Positions 16,930-24,751 of a stretch of 48,579 bases of DNA are shown one piece after another. Below the pieces are notes generated by a model. That model saw only the letters and a list, made by a program, of their open reading frames with translations, ran no database searches and was not told the DNA's origin. The stretch is from Planctomycetota bacterium (lineage in GTDB: Bacteria; Planctomycetota; Phycisphaerae; UBA1845): assembly GCA_024278775.1 (NCBI GenBank), contig JAJRSP010000248.1, positions 1-48,579 of the forward strand. Reading direction: 5' to 3'. How positions within the stretch are numbered: the first letter of the stretch is position 1; the number at the start of each line of letters is the position of its first letter. A program made the position numbers and the translations under genes.

Positions 16930-17061
16930 CTGTCGCAGGTTGACCTCGCGGTTGACTTCATACGGTTTCCGTAGTTTCGGCGCGATCGGATCAAGCCGTG
17001 CGAAGTGTTTCTGCCTCTGTCCGTTTCGCTCGACTTCAACAAACAGCGGCCAATCACCCGG

Positions 17062-17064
17062 CTA
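17062..17064 (-). other. In-frame TAG splitting the HtrA-like gene
   Basis: The codons around it read Gly-Thr-TAG-Pro-Gly-Asp-Trp. Both sides are in one phase and complete a normal PDZ strand across the stop. A CAG (Gln) to TAG transition would explain it. Nonsense mutation, base-call error and programmed readthrough are all open. Confidence 0.75.
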
Positions 17065-18018
17065 GGTGCCCATCAGGCTGACGTATCGGTTCAAGGTAGG
17101 TGTCGGCTGACCGTCAAACGCGACCAACACGTCACCCGGCATCAACCCGGCCCGATCTCCTGCCCGGCCGCGCGGCACCTCCTGAATCACCAATCCCACA
17201 CCCTCGACATCATCGAGGCCAAGACTCATCGTCCCGTGTCGGGCGAGCAAACCGGCGCGCAACGTCGGCACGAACCGGGCAATCTGGTTCGACGAAATCG
17301 CATAGCCGAACCCGACGTTCAGCCGGCCGCGTGTGTTGATGGAAATCCGCCCGTTGATGCCGATGATCTCGCCGGCGTCGTTGTACAACGGACCGCCGGA
17401 GTTACCGGGGTTGATTGGTGCGTCGACCTGAAGGCAATCGGTATAGGTCAGCACGCCTTTCGTGCCTCCTTGGTAACGCTGCGTCCCCGTCACGATGCCA
17501 TACGATACGCTCGGCGACTGATCTTCGCTTAGCACAAACGGGTTGCCCAACACGATGGCCGTATCGCCCGCGCGAACCAAACCCGAGTCGCCCAGGGAGG
17601 TAAACGGAAAGCGATCACGACCGAGCATGCGAAACATGGCCACGTCGCCGATCGGGTCAACGCCGAGCACCTCGATATCATAGACCCAGCCGTTGTTCAG
17701 TCCGCCGCGACCACGGCGATCGCCCATCATCCCCCGCACCACGTGAAAGTTGGTCAGCCCGTAGCCCTCGGGGTCAATGAGGACGCCCGATCCGCCGCCA
17801 CGCTCACCTTTGTCATACACACACACCACCGACGGCGCGATCCGGTCGATCAACGCCACCCGCTTGGCCTCGGCATCTCGCACGATCGCCAGCGCCTCAC
17901 CGAGTTCATCCGGCCCGGACGTATCCGACCCGGCCGCAAACAGAGTCAGCCCCGCGCACGTGGCGACGGCGGCCGCGAGAAACGGTAACGATGGGCGTAG
18001 ACTCATGATGGGTTTCAT
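17062..18018 (-). CDS. HtrA/DegP-like serine protease with intact triad, truncated in its PDZ by a TAG
   Basis: The 318-residue frame begins with a signal peptide (about 1-30). It carries a complete S1C protease domain: His92 in LTNFHVV, Asp125 in IGDVAMF and Ser207 in INPGNSGGP. The PDZ begins near residue 262 (GLVIQEVPRGRAGDRAG) and is cut at YVSLMGT by a TAG. Translation in the same frame after the stop resumes the PDZ (see 16258-16929). HtrA proteases degrade or refold misfolded envelope proteins. The start at 18018 overlaps the TGA of the NPCBM gene as ATGA. It is the only one of the three tandem HtrA-fold genes with catalytic residues, so it may be the active member of a set with two pseudoenzymes. 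Confidence 0.8.
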   Translation of the reverse strand: MKPIMSLRPSLPFLAAAVATCAGLTLFAAGSDTSGPDELGEALAIVRDAEAKRVALIDRIAPSVVCVYDKGERGGGSGVLIDPEGYGLTNFHVVRGMMGDRRGRGGLNNGWVYDIEVLGVDPIGDVAMFRMLGRDRFPFTSLGDSGLVRAGDTAIVLGNPFVLSEDQSPSVSYGIVTGTQRYQGGTKGVLTYTDCLQVDAPINPGNSGGPLYNDAGEIIGINGRISINTRGRLNVGFGYAISSNQIARFVPTLRAGLLARHGTMSLGLDDVEGVGLVIQEVPRGRAGDRAGLMPGDVLVAFDGQPTPTLNRYVSLMGT

Positions 18019-19346
18019 CCGCGCGGCTCACTACCGCGCGAGGGTCGCAGCAGCCTGGCACCGCCCCACACGGCATGATCCGCTATATCCAACTCATCAC
18101 CATAGTCCACGATAAGTGTCAGTATCTTGGCACCTTGTAGTCCGACGCGAACCAGCACCGGGTCATCACGCCCGGTCAACAGCCCGCTTGAATACAGCTC
18201 CGCATCATCCCCGAGCACGCGAAACACGACCGACCCTCGCGGGCGTACCACGTTATCGATGCCCACCTCGGCCACGAACGATTCGAACGGCTCCGTAAGC
18301 TCATACCGAAGCTCCGTCCGGCTGTGACAGCCCAGGCCTTTCTTGAAACGCATGCGACCTATGGCCAACGGTTTTCCCGTGAGTCCCTTATCATACCCGA
18401 CCGGCCACGACCGATGCACGCGTCCTTCAAACCGTGTGGCTGCGGGTGTCAAGTCGCTGACGTACACCACGCGGGGGCTGTCCGCTTCGATCCGGCGAAG
18501 GCGTTTTATGGGTAGCTGCGTTTTGGTGCCGAGCGAAGTGGTCACTCGGAGCGACGTTGCATCACCGGCTTCTAGTTTACCGGAAAAGCTCGCTCCGTCA
18601 GCAAGCTCGAACGTCATCGGCCAAGCTGCGTCACGCCCCACACCCGAAGCGAACACGAGCGCATAGATGCGATCGGTCTTGAACGTGCGCATACGCTGAC
18701 CGAGCGTGAAGGAGCCCTGTGCGACGCCGATGGTAACGAGCCGGCCGCGCAATCGCTTCGGTTCCTCAGCGTCGCGTGTGATGAGGATGTCCTGCCCGGG
18801 CAGACGATCGGACAACGAAGAGGTGAACAGCTCCTCGGCCTTGGAAAAACCATCCGCGCTCGCCAGACGCAATCCCGCGAGCCTATCGAAAGGGAACTCG
18901 ACAGACTCCCCGAGTATCGTCGTGGTGAGGAGGCCATCGCCACCGGCACCGAGAAACGTCCCCGGCAACCAACCGCCATCGGCGAGAAAAAACGTCGCGG
19001 CCCCCTCCTGAGCATCGCCATCCACCAGCCGTGGACTATCAACCAACGGCCCCGAGCGCTGGGTGAATGTGATCGACATCACCTCGTCGAGCAGGATCGA
19101 GTGTAACTCATCAACGCCATGAATGGTCAACATCCCGCCGGCCTCAACGCCTATCCAGATACCAGGCGTAATAGTGCCATCTATTGACACGATGCGCACC
19201 GTCTCATCCGACGGTGGCACCGGATCTTGTGCTTCGGCCACCGCGACCCACGCCATGGCGCAGGCGATCATGCTCCCCTGGAGCATACCGGAGAGAAAAA
19301 GCCGCGCCGCACCGGCCCCGGAAGCATCAGAATTACGACCACTCAT
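18015..19346 (-). CDS. Secreted NPCBM-domain protein
   Basis: The 443-residue protein has a hydrophobic signal segment (about 15-40) after a long n-region. Two or three repeated small beta domains follow, of the form GxWxGVEAGGMLTIHG and FFLADGGWLPGTFLGAGGDGLLT (about 45-290). A C-terminal NPCBM-type jelly-roll (about 300-435) contains RMRFKKGLGCHSRTELRYEL, FVAEVGIDN and DYGDELDIADHAVWGGARLL. NPCBM modules bind carbohydrates, often in glycosidases; no catalytic domain is seen here. The protein may bind a cell-surface glycan or act as an envelope adaptor for the HtrA-like proteins encoded directly downstream, with which it overlaps by four bases. The fold call is firm for the C-terminus only. 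Confidence 0.78.
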   Translation of the reverse strand: MSGRNSDASGAGAARLFLSGMLQGSMIACAMAWVAVAEAQDPVPPSDETVRIVSIDGTITPGIWIGVEAGGMLTIHGVDELHSILLDEVMSITFTQRSGPLVDSPRLVDGDAQEGAATFFLADGGWLPGTFLGAGGDGLLTTTILGESVEFPFDRLAGLRLASADGFSKAEELFTSSLSDRLPGQDILITRDAEEPKRLRGRLVTIGVAQGSFTLGQRMRTFKTDRIYALVFASGVGRDAAWPMTFELADGASFSGKLEAGDATSLRVTTSLGTKTQLPIKRLRRIEADSPRVVYVSDLTPAATRFEGRVHRSWPVGYDKGLTGKPLAIGRMRFKKGLGCHSRTELRYELTEPFESFVAEVGIDNVVRPRGSVVFRVLGDDAELYSSGLLTGRDDPVLVRVGLQGAKILTLIVDYGDELDIADHAVWGGARLLRPSRGSEPRG

Positions 19347-19419
19347 ACGAATCTACCGCTCCCCAAGCGAATTCCGTTCTCACCGTGCGGCCTCCCATTC
19401 GACAAACGCTGCGGCTTGG

Positions 19420-20613
19420 CTACGGCTTTTTGGCCAGCTCCTCATAATACTGCTCGACAAGCCGCCGATACCGACTCGGAAAACTGTCACGCAACGCCTG
19501 GAGCACCTTGGCGCGATCGGCCGGCGGCATCGCTCCCCATACCTCGGCCGGATTCGCGTACCGCTTCGCGCGGAGCTCTCCTTCTCCACTGCTGCCACCG
19601 GGGAGAGACGATTCTTGCATCGGGCTGCTGGGCGAATTCTTCCCCTGATCCTGGCCGCCACCACCACCGCCGCCACTATCTTCGCCCGACTGTTGCTTCT
19701 CTTTCTCCTCGGCCTCTTCGATCATTCGATCGAGAATATCAATCACGCGATCCTGCCGCTTCTGGACGGTGTCGCCGCTGTCGGCCACCCGAAGCCGCCG
19801 CTCGCAGAAACTCATCAGGTCCACCACCTCGCCAATCTGACCGGGCTGGCGGTTCATCAACTCCACGAGCATCTGCTGCGCCGCGACGGTGAGCCGCTGC
19901 GACGCGTCGGGGTGGTTCTTAAGAAAACGCTCCAGCGCCTCGGCCGCCTCCGTGTACTGTAAGTTCGCGAGTAAACCAAACCCATGTAGAAAATGCATCT
20001 CGGCATCGAAATAACTGTAGCGAGCGAGTTCGTCCGAGCGCTTTAGCAGCGCCTTGGTCCGCGCCAACGCCTCCACCACACGCTCGCCCTGCACCAACGC
20101 CTTGATCTCATAGGCGGATGCATTGATCGAAAGGAACACATTATCATCAGATGATAGCCCGTGCATGATCGTCGCGGCCTGAGCGTACCGATCGTCGTCG
20201 TACGCATCGAGACCGTCACGAAAGGTGGGCGACAACACCGCAAGCCCCTGCGTGAGAAACTCCGCGCCGTCGCAGTCGTCGCACGTGGACCAGGTAGTAC
20301 GAATCAGCTCGGTCGCTTTCGGCGATAGCTCGGAGAAATCCCCCAGCCGCTTCACGAACTCGTCGGCCGGTGTCTGTGCCGTGGCCGTGTCCGGTACCGC
20401 GACCAAGACCGAACACACGATCACCAGACACGTTACGAGCGTCGACTGGGTTCTAGTACCGCTTCCACTAAGGTCGCTCGACCTCTCGGCCCCCTCCTTT
20501 ACAAGGAGGGGCTGGGGGAGGTTCTTGTTCGTCGGAAGAACCCCCCTCAATCCCCCCTTAGTAAGGGGGGAAGAAAGAGAGCCAGCCTTGTTGAAAACAG
20601 CACTAGAAATCAT
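19420..20613 (-). CDS. Secreted helical-repeat (TPR-like) protein with a repeat element in its N-terminus
   Basis: The 397-residue frame starts MISSAVFNKAG behind an AGAGGTG site eight bases upstream, which decides the start at 20613. Residues about 15-41 (SPLTKGG...PLLVKEGAE) are the translation of a palindromic repeat normally found between genes. A signal-peptide core (VTCLVIVCSVLVAV) only follows near residue 60. Helical repeats occupy about 90-290 (YAQAATIMHGLSSDD, YTEAAEALERFLKNHP), then a Glu/Lys helix, a Gly run (GGGGGGG) with a Ser-rich spacer, and a C-terminal helix module (WGAMPPADRAKVLQALRDSFP). Neighbours suggest an envelope complex with the coiled-coil protein 23 bases upstream. 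Exact function is unknown. Confidence 0.72.
   Translation of the reverse strand: MISSAVFNKAGSLSSPLTKGGLRGVLPTNKNLPQPLLVKEGAERSSDLSGSGTRTQSTLVTCLVIVCSVLVAVPDTATAQTPADEFVKRLGDFSELSPKATELIRTTWSTCDDCDGAEFLTQGLAVLSPTFRDGLDAYDDDRYAQAATIMHGLSSDDNVFLSINASAYEIKALVQGERVVEALARTKALLKRSDELARYSYFDAEMHFLHGFGLLANLQYTEAAEALERFLKNHPDASQRLTVAAQQMLVELMNRQPGQIGEVVDLMSFCERRLRVADSGDTVQKRQDRVIDILDRMIEEAEEKEKQQSGEDSGGGGGGGQDQGKNSPSSPMQESSLPGGSSGEGELRAKRYANPAEVWGAMPPADRAKVLQALRDSFPSRYRRLVEQYYEELAKKP
20490..20570. repeat. Palindromic dispersed repeat lying inside a coding sequence
   Basis: Three hairpins follow one another: CCCCTCCTT-TAC-AAGGAGGGG (20491-20511), GGTTCTT...AAGAACC (20520-20542) and CCCCCCTTA-G-TAAGGGGGG (20552-20570). 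This type of C-rich/G-rich palindromic element is widespread in intergenic DNA of many bacteria. Here it is in frame in the 5' part of the gene at 19420-20613. A partial relative is at 47941-47957. Confidence 0.75.
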
Positions 20614-20636
20614 TTTCGTCACCTCTGCATGAGACG

Positions 20637-22571
20637 TTACGGCTTCCGCTTTTTGTCGCGAATTTCCGCCGCGATCTCGGCGCACTCCTTCTGTCGTGCA
20701 GCTAGTGCGTCCAGTCCTTCGTGCGAGGCTCGTTCGGATTCTCTACCATCGGAAACAGCATCGGCTATGGCCGTGGTCCGTAGGTTCACGCGAAATTGAC
20801 TCGCACGCAGCAGCTTGAGCTCCGCAGACTCCGGCAGCAGCGGTTTGTCTTTTCCGTCACTACCCTTACCGGACTTTCCACCATCCTGCTCGTTCTCCTG
20901 CTGCATCTTCTGAACCGCTTCAAGCAACTGTTCCAGCGTCTCGACTATCTCGCCCTGAATCGACTGCGTCAGCCGACCTACCTTGAGATCGCCCAACCGC
21001 TTGCCGACGAGCGTCATGTCCTCACCCAGTTGCCCCATCACACGCGGGAAGACCACCGTCGTCGCGTCTTCCTCAAGAATGTGGAGACACATCGCCGCAG
21101 CATCAGCGAGTTTGTTCTGGTCCGTCGCAAGCTCGACCACCTGAAGCCGCTCGGCCCGTTTGAAGTTATCCCGGCCGAACGCATCCAGTACCGCCGTACT
21201 CTCGTTCACGCCGCGCTGCTTGATGAGCATATCGCGAAAACGCGCCTCCAAATCTCGGAGCATCTCGGCGCGTTCCTCCTTGCGTAGCGCTTCCAACTCC
21301 TCCTCCAGTGCCTGCTGCGCCTGTTCCAGCTCATCGATCGCACGCTCCTGCTCCGGCGTCGCTTTATCCGGGCTGTCTTTTTTCAGCGACTGGGAGGCGT
21401 TGTCCATCGACTTTTTGGCTTTGTCCACGCTCTTTTTGCCAGGTGACGATTTCCCGGATTTCCCCGACTGTCCTTGTTGACCTTCTTGGCCCGGCTGACC
21501 CTGCTCACCAGCCGCATCCTTTTTCATCTGTTGCAATAGCGCGCCCGCCTTCTTAGCCAAGGCATCCTGCGCGGCGGCCTGCTTCGTGGCGTCGGCTTGC
21601 TTTTGCAGGGCATCACGAGCCTCTTCGAGCTTCTCCTTCGCCGCCTGCAAAGACTCCTCCGCGTTCTTCTGCTGGCCCGGCGAATCCGCATCCGGGGACT
21701 GTTTCATCGCGGCCCCGGCCTGCGACATCGCCTTGGACGACTTCTCCAGAGAGTCGGCCGCCTCAGCCGTCTTCGATCGCGCGGACTCCATACCCGGTGA
21801 ATCCTCAGACTCCTCGCCCGATTTCAATTTCGATAGCCGTTTCACGTCCTCCGACAACTGCTGCGTCTCGTGAGACAAATCGGTCTGATTGTCCGCCGTG
21901 TCTTTTTTTTGCGCACCCGCCTTCGGACCGGCCGATTGCTTCGAGATGTCGCCTTGTCTCTTTTGGGCAGCTTCCACTCGCTGGATCGCCTGCTCCAACT
22001 GCCTGATCATGCGCTGAGAGAGTGCGGCCTGGGCGGACGCATCGCGAAGCGCTTTCTGCCTCTGCAACATCTCACTGACTTTTTGTTTGTAATCTTCGAG
22101 CCGGTCGATCTCATCGCGGCGTTCATCGTTGTCGCTATCCCGTTCCAGCAAGATGTTCAGCAACAGGTCGGCGTTTTGCATCCACTCCAGTTGAATATCG
22201 CTGGCCTCCGTCAGCAGGGACGGATCATTCAACATTTCCACGATATTGTTCAACTGATCGTCGAGACCAAGCTCCCCGCTCCGCTCCAACGCTCGACCAA
22301 GTCGCGCCGCGTTTTCCGGCTCTGACTCCGAAAGCTCCTCGCGAAGCCGAAACAGTTGATCCTGAAATCGCTCGAAGCGATCACGAATCATCTGCTGCTT
22401 GCGCGACAGCGGCGACGAGGAATCTCCCGAAGGTGCCTGAGCGAGTACGCCCGCTGCGCCGAACATCCCCCACGCCAACAGCGCCAGCAGGCCTACGCTG
22501 CGGCGTGAGCGTAGCATCTCGTAGAACAGAAGCCCGCAACACATGCGTAGAGGTTTCGGAATACTATTCAT
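20637..22571 (-). CDS. Secreted long coiled-coil protein
   Basis: The 644-residue protein begins MNSIPKPLRMCCGLLFYEML with a signal-like hydrophobic segment near 25-45 (SVGLLALLAWGMFGAAGVLAQ). The rest is largely helical and charged: Glu/Arg-rich coiled coil at about 55-220, Gln/Lys/Ala-rich heptad-like stretches to about 430, a low-complexity Gly/Gln/Ser patch (GQPGQEGQQGQSGKS) near 360, and a more regular helical domain from about 450. No catalytic motif is seen. The start at 22571 lies inside the end of the upstream gene, giving an 8-base overlap (ATGAATAG). Similar Gln/Lys-rich proteins accompany DUF4175-like genes in planctomycete MoxR operons as I know them; the function is not described. 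A structural periplasmic role is inferred. Confidence 0.65.
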   Translation of the reverse strand: MNSIPKPLRMCCGLLFYEMLRSRRSVGLLALLAWGMFGAAGVLAQAPSGDSSSPLSRKQQMIRDRFERFQDQLFRLREELSESEPENAARLGRALERSGELGLDDQLNNIVEMLNDPSLLTEASDIQLEWMQNADLLLNILLERDSDNDERRDEIDRLEDYKQKVSEMLQRQKALRDASAQAALSQRMIRQLEQAIQRVEAAQKRQGDISKQSAGPKAGAQKKDTADNQTDLSHETQQLSEDVKRLSKLKSGEESEDSPGMESARSKTAEAADSLEKSSKAMSQAGAAMKQSPDADSPGQQKNAEESLQAAKEKLEEARDALQKQADATKQAAAQDALAKKAGALLQQMKKDAAGEQGQPGQEGQQGQSGKSGKSSPGKKSVDKAKKSMDNASQSLKKDSPDKATPEQERAIDELEQAQQALEEELEALRKEERAEMLRDLEARFRDMLIKQRGVNESTAVLDAFGRDNFKRAERLQVVELATDQNKLADAAAMCLHILEEDATTVVFPRVMGQLGEDMTLVGKRLGDLKVGRLTQSIQGEIVETLEQLLEAVQKMQQENEQDGGKSGKGSDGKDKPLLPESAELKLLRASQFRVNLRTTAIADAVSDGRESERASHEGLDALAARQKECAEIAAEIRDKKRKP

Positions 22572-24726
22572 CGAAAATATCCCCCGCTTGATCTTCAATA
22601 GCCCGCTGCGTTTCCGCTTCCAACTCAGCCTGAAGCCGCAAGAGGTCACGTAGCGTGTTCACGGCCTCTTGATACCCCTCCCATTGTATCATATTCGCCA
22701 AGACATCCTGCATCTGCTCCAAAATCGTCGCTTGTTGTGGGTCCACGAGGGAGGCCGTCTCGGGCGCTGCGTCCCGCGACCACCGCCGCACGGTATCCGC
22801 CGCAAACACGAGATCCCGATGGGCGAGCTTCGTCAGCGGCTTCACGATGCGCTTTCCCAACCGGTCCTCTACGGCGTTGGTCACGAGCTGGTTCACGCGA
22901 AGCTCGGCCAAAATTCTTGAAAACTGCTGCCGCACCACGTTGGTGGACCCGGCGATACTCCGCTGTCGACGCTCCAATGGCGCGAGGGCGGTCGCCAATG
23001 CCTCGGCGTCCATCCGTCCCGCTCGTGACAGCGTCGTCAGCAACTCGCCACGAAGTTTCTCCTGGGACGCGACGAGTCGTTCAAAATCCAACCGGTATTC
23101 CTCTTCGCGCCGCGCCAATTCTGCCAATAATTCTTCTCTGGTCACGATGCGCAGCGAGTTCTCCGGCGTCTCGGCGATGTTCGGACCGTTCACGTCGTCA
23201 AAATCGCGCGCCCGTGCAATCAACACAAGCTGTTCACCCGGCACCGGAGCCACTTGCGAGACGGGCCAGGCTAACTCGTAGGCATACTCGGTGAGGCGTG
23301 GCACGAACGTGGGTAGCGGTATCGCGGCTTCCGCAGAATCCTCCCGAGAAAGCTGAAAACGCAACGACACCTCCGCCAGACCGTAAGCATCCGTCGCTTC
23401 CACCGACAACGGTAACACCGCGTCGGCCGTAATCATCTCACCCACACCGTCAAGCTTAATGCGCACCCGTGGTGGTTCGTCTCGATTCAAGCGGAGTGAA
23501 AATCGTACGGGTTTTCGGTTCTGAAGCCCATACGCATCGACAAGATCAAACTCATAAACAGTCGTCTCAGTCGGTCGGATCGCAACTTTCAGCGATGTCG
23601 TGCCCGAATAATCCTCGCTCGGCGCGGCGTCTGTCGAATCGTTTCCAAGAACGTGCGTCACCACGTCGCGACCAGCCATCAACGAGGCCTTCTCAACCGG
23701 ATGGTTGGTGGTGACCGAGATCGTCACGACACTGCCTTCCAGCACCTGCGCCGCCCTCTGACCGTCACCCATCTCAACCGGCGGAAGCCCGGTATAACTC
23801 GGTGGTACGATGTGCAACCGAGTCGAGATCACGCGCGGACGTTCCAGCAACCGCACCGAAAACGTCTCCGTACGATCATCCCCTCCGACCAGATGGAACG
23901 TGAAATCCTCCTGCGCGTTCTTAAACGTAAATCGGTATCGGTAGGAACCGACGCTACCGATTGTAGCCATCGTCTCACGACCACGGTGACCCGAGGCCGT
24001 TTCGTAATAGAACTCGACCGATCGCGGCTGAACGCCTTGCGCAGTAGCCTCAATCAGCACATCATCGCCGATCGCAGCCACAAGCGCCTCGCCGTCGAGA
24101 TTGACGATCAGTCGCGTGCGGCGCGGCCATTCGACCTCCTGAAGCAGAACGTGTCGCGCGAACCACAGTCCGGTGATTTCCGGATGCGTCGCCGTCACTG
24201 CAGCCGCCGTGGCCAACACCGCGCAGATCACCACGATCGACCGCTTCGCGCGGCTCGGGTCGAGCACCGCACCAAACTCCAGCCCGGAGGCCCGCCGACT
24301 GGCCTCTTGGATGACGGTATCCACCAACGTCGCCGAATTGGTTTCGGACCGTCCCACCTCACCGGCAGAAAAACGCACGGCCGAAATAAGTGAGGACGAT
24401 AACTGCGGAAAACGGCGCTCGATGAGATTGGCCACATCCGAAGCGCTGATCTTCTTGCGAAACGGTGTGACGACGCGCTGGCGTAGCCACCAGATGGACC
24501 AGGCGACGATCACACCCAGTAGCGCCGCACGCATGCTCCATCGCATCCCGCGCGACGCGTAGTCGAGAAGAATCTGAAGCGTCGCGCCACAAAGCAGAAA
24601 CGCAATCACCCAGGCTACCCCTTCGACCAACACGTACCGGCGCAGACGCCGGGCGACTTCGAGCATGCGCGAATGCAGGGATTCATCCAAGGCCGCGCGT
24701 TGGGATTGTCGAAACGTATCAGCCAT
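22564..24726 (-). CDS. DUF4175-like membrane protein with long periplasmic region
   Basis: The 720-residue protein has two membrane helices near 30-85 (EGVAWVIAFLLCGATLQILL and MRAALLGVIVAWSIWWL) and a third near 165-185 (IVVICAVLATAAAVTA). Ig/bacterial-domain-like beta modules fill about 200-530 (PRRTRLIVNLDG..., PPSYTGLPPVEM, ADAVLPLSVEATDAYGL), and a helical C-terminus runs to the end. The PPSYTGLPP and EATDAYGLAEVSL segments are typical of DUF4175-type proteins of bacterial MoxR/VWA operons. Two starts are possible (GTG 24738, ATG 24726), and neither has a strong ribosome binding site. It overlaps the coiled-coil gene downstream by eight bases. Function is unknown; an envelope structural or sensor role is inferred. 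Confidence 0.7.
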   Translation of the reverse strand: MADTFRQSQRAALDESLHSRMLEVARRLRRYVLVEGVAWVIAFLLCGATLQILLDYASRGMRWSMRAALLGVIVAWSIWWLRQRVVTPFRKKISASDVANLIERRFPQLSSSLISAVRFSAGEVGRSETNSATLVDTVIQEASRRASGLEFGAVLDPSRAKRSIVVICAVLATAAAVTATHPEITGLWFARHVLLQEVEWPRRTRLIVNLDGEALVAAIGDDVLIEATAQGVQPRSVEFYYETASGHRGRETMATIGSVGSYRYRFTFKNAQEDFTFHLVGGDDRTETFSVRLLERPRVISTRLHIVPPSYTGLPPVEMGDGQRAAQVLEGSVVTISVTTNHPVEKASLMAGRDVVTHVLGNDSTDAAPSEDYSGTTSLKVAIRPTETTVYEFDLVDAYGLQNRKPVRFSLRLNRDEPPRVRIKLDGVGEMITADAVLPLSVEATDAYGLAEVSLRFQLSREDSAEAAIPLPTFVPRLTEYAYELAWPVSQVAPVPGEQLVLIARARDFDDVNGPNIAETPENSLRIVTREELLAELARREEEYRLDFERLVASQEKLRGELLTTLSRAGRMDAEALATALAPLERRQRSIAGSTNVVRQQFSRILAELRVNQLVTNAVEDRLGKRIVKPLTKLAHRDLVFAADTVRRWSRDAAPETASLVDPQQATILEQMQDVLANMIQWEGYQEAVNTLRDLLRLQAELEAETQRAIEDQAGDIFDE

Positions 24727-24751
24727 CAACGATGCCACTATAGAACTACGA

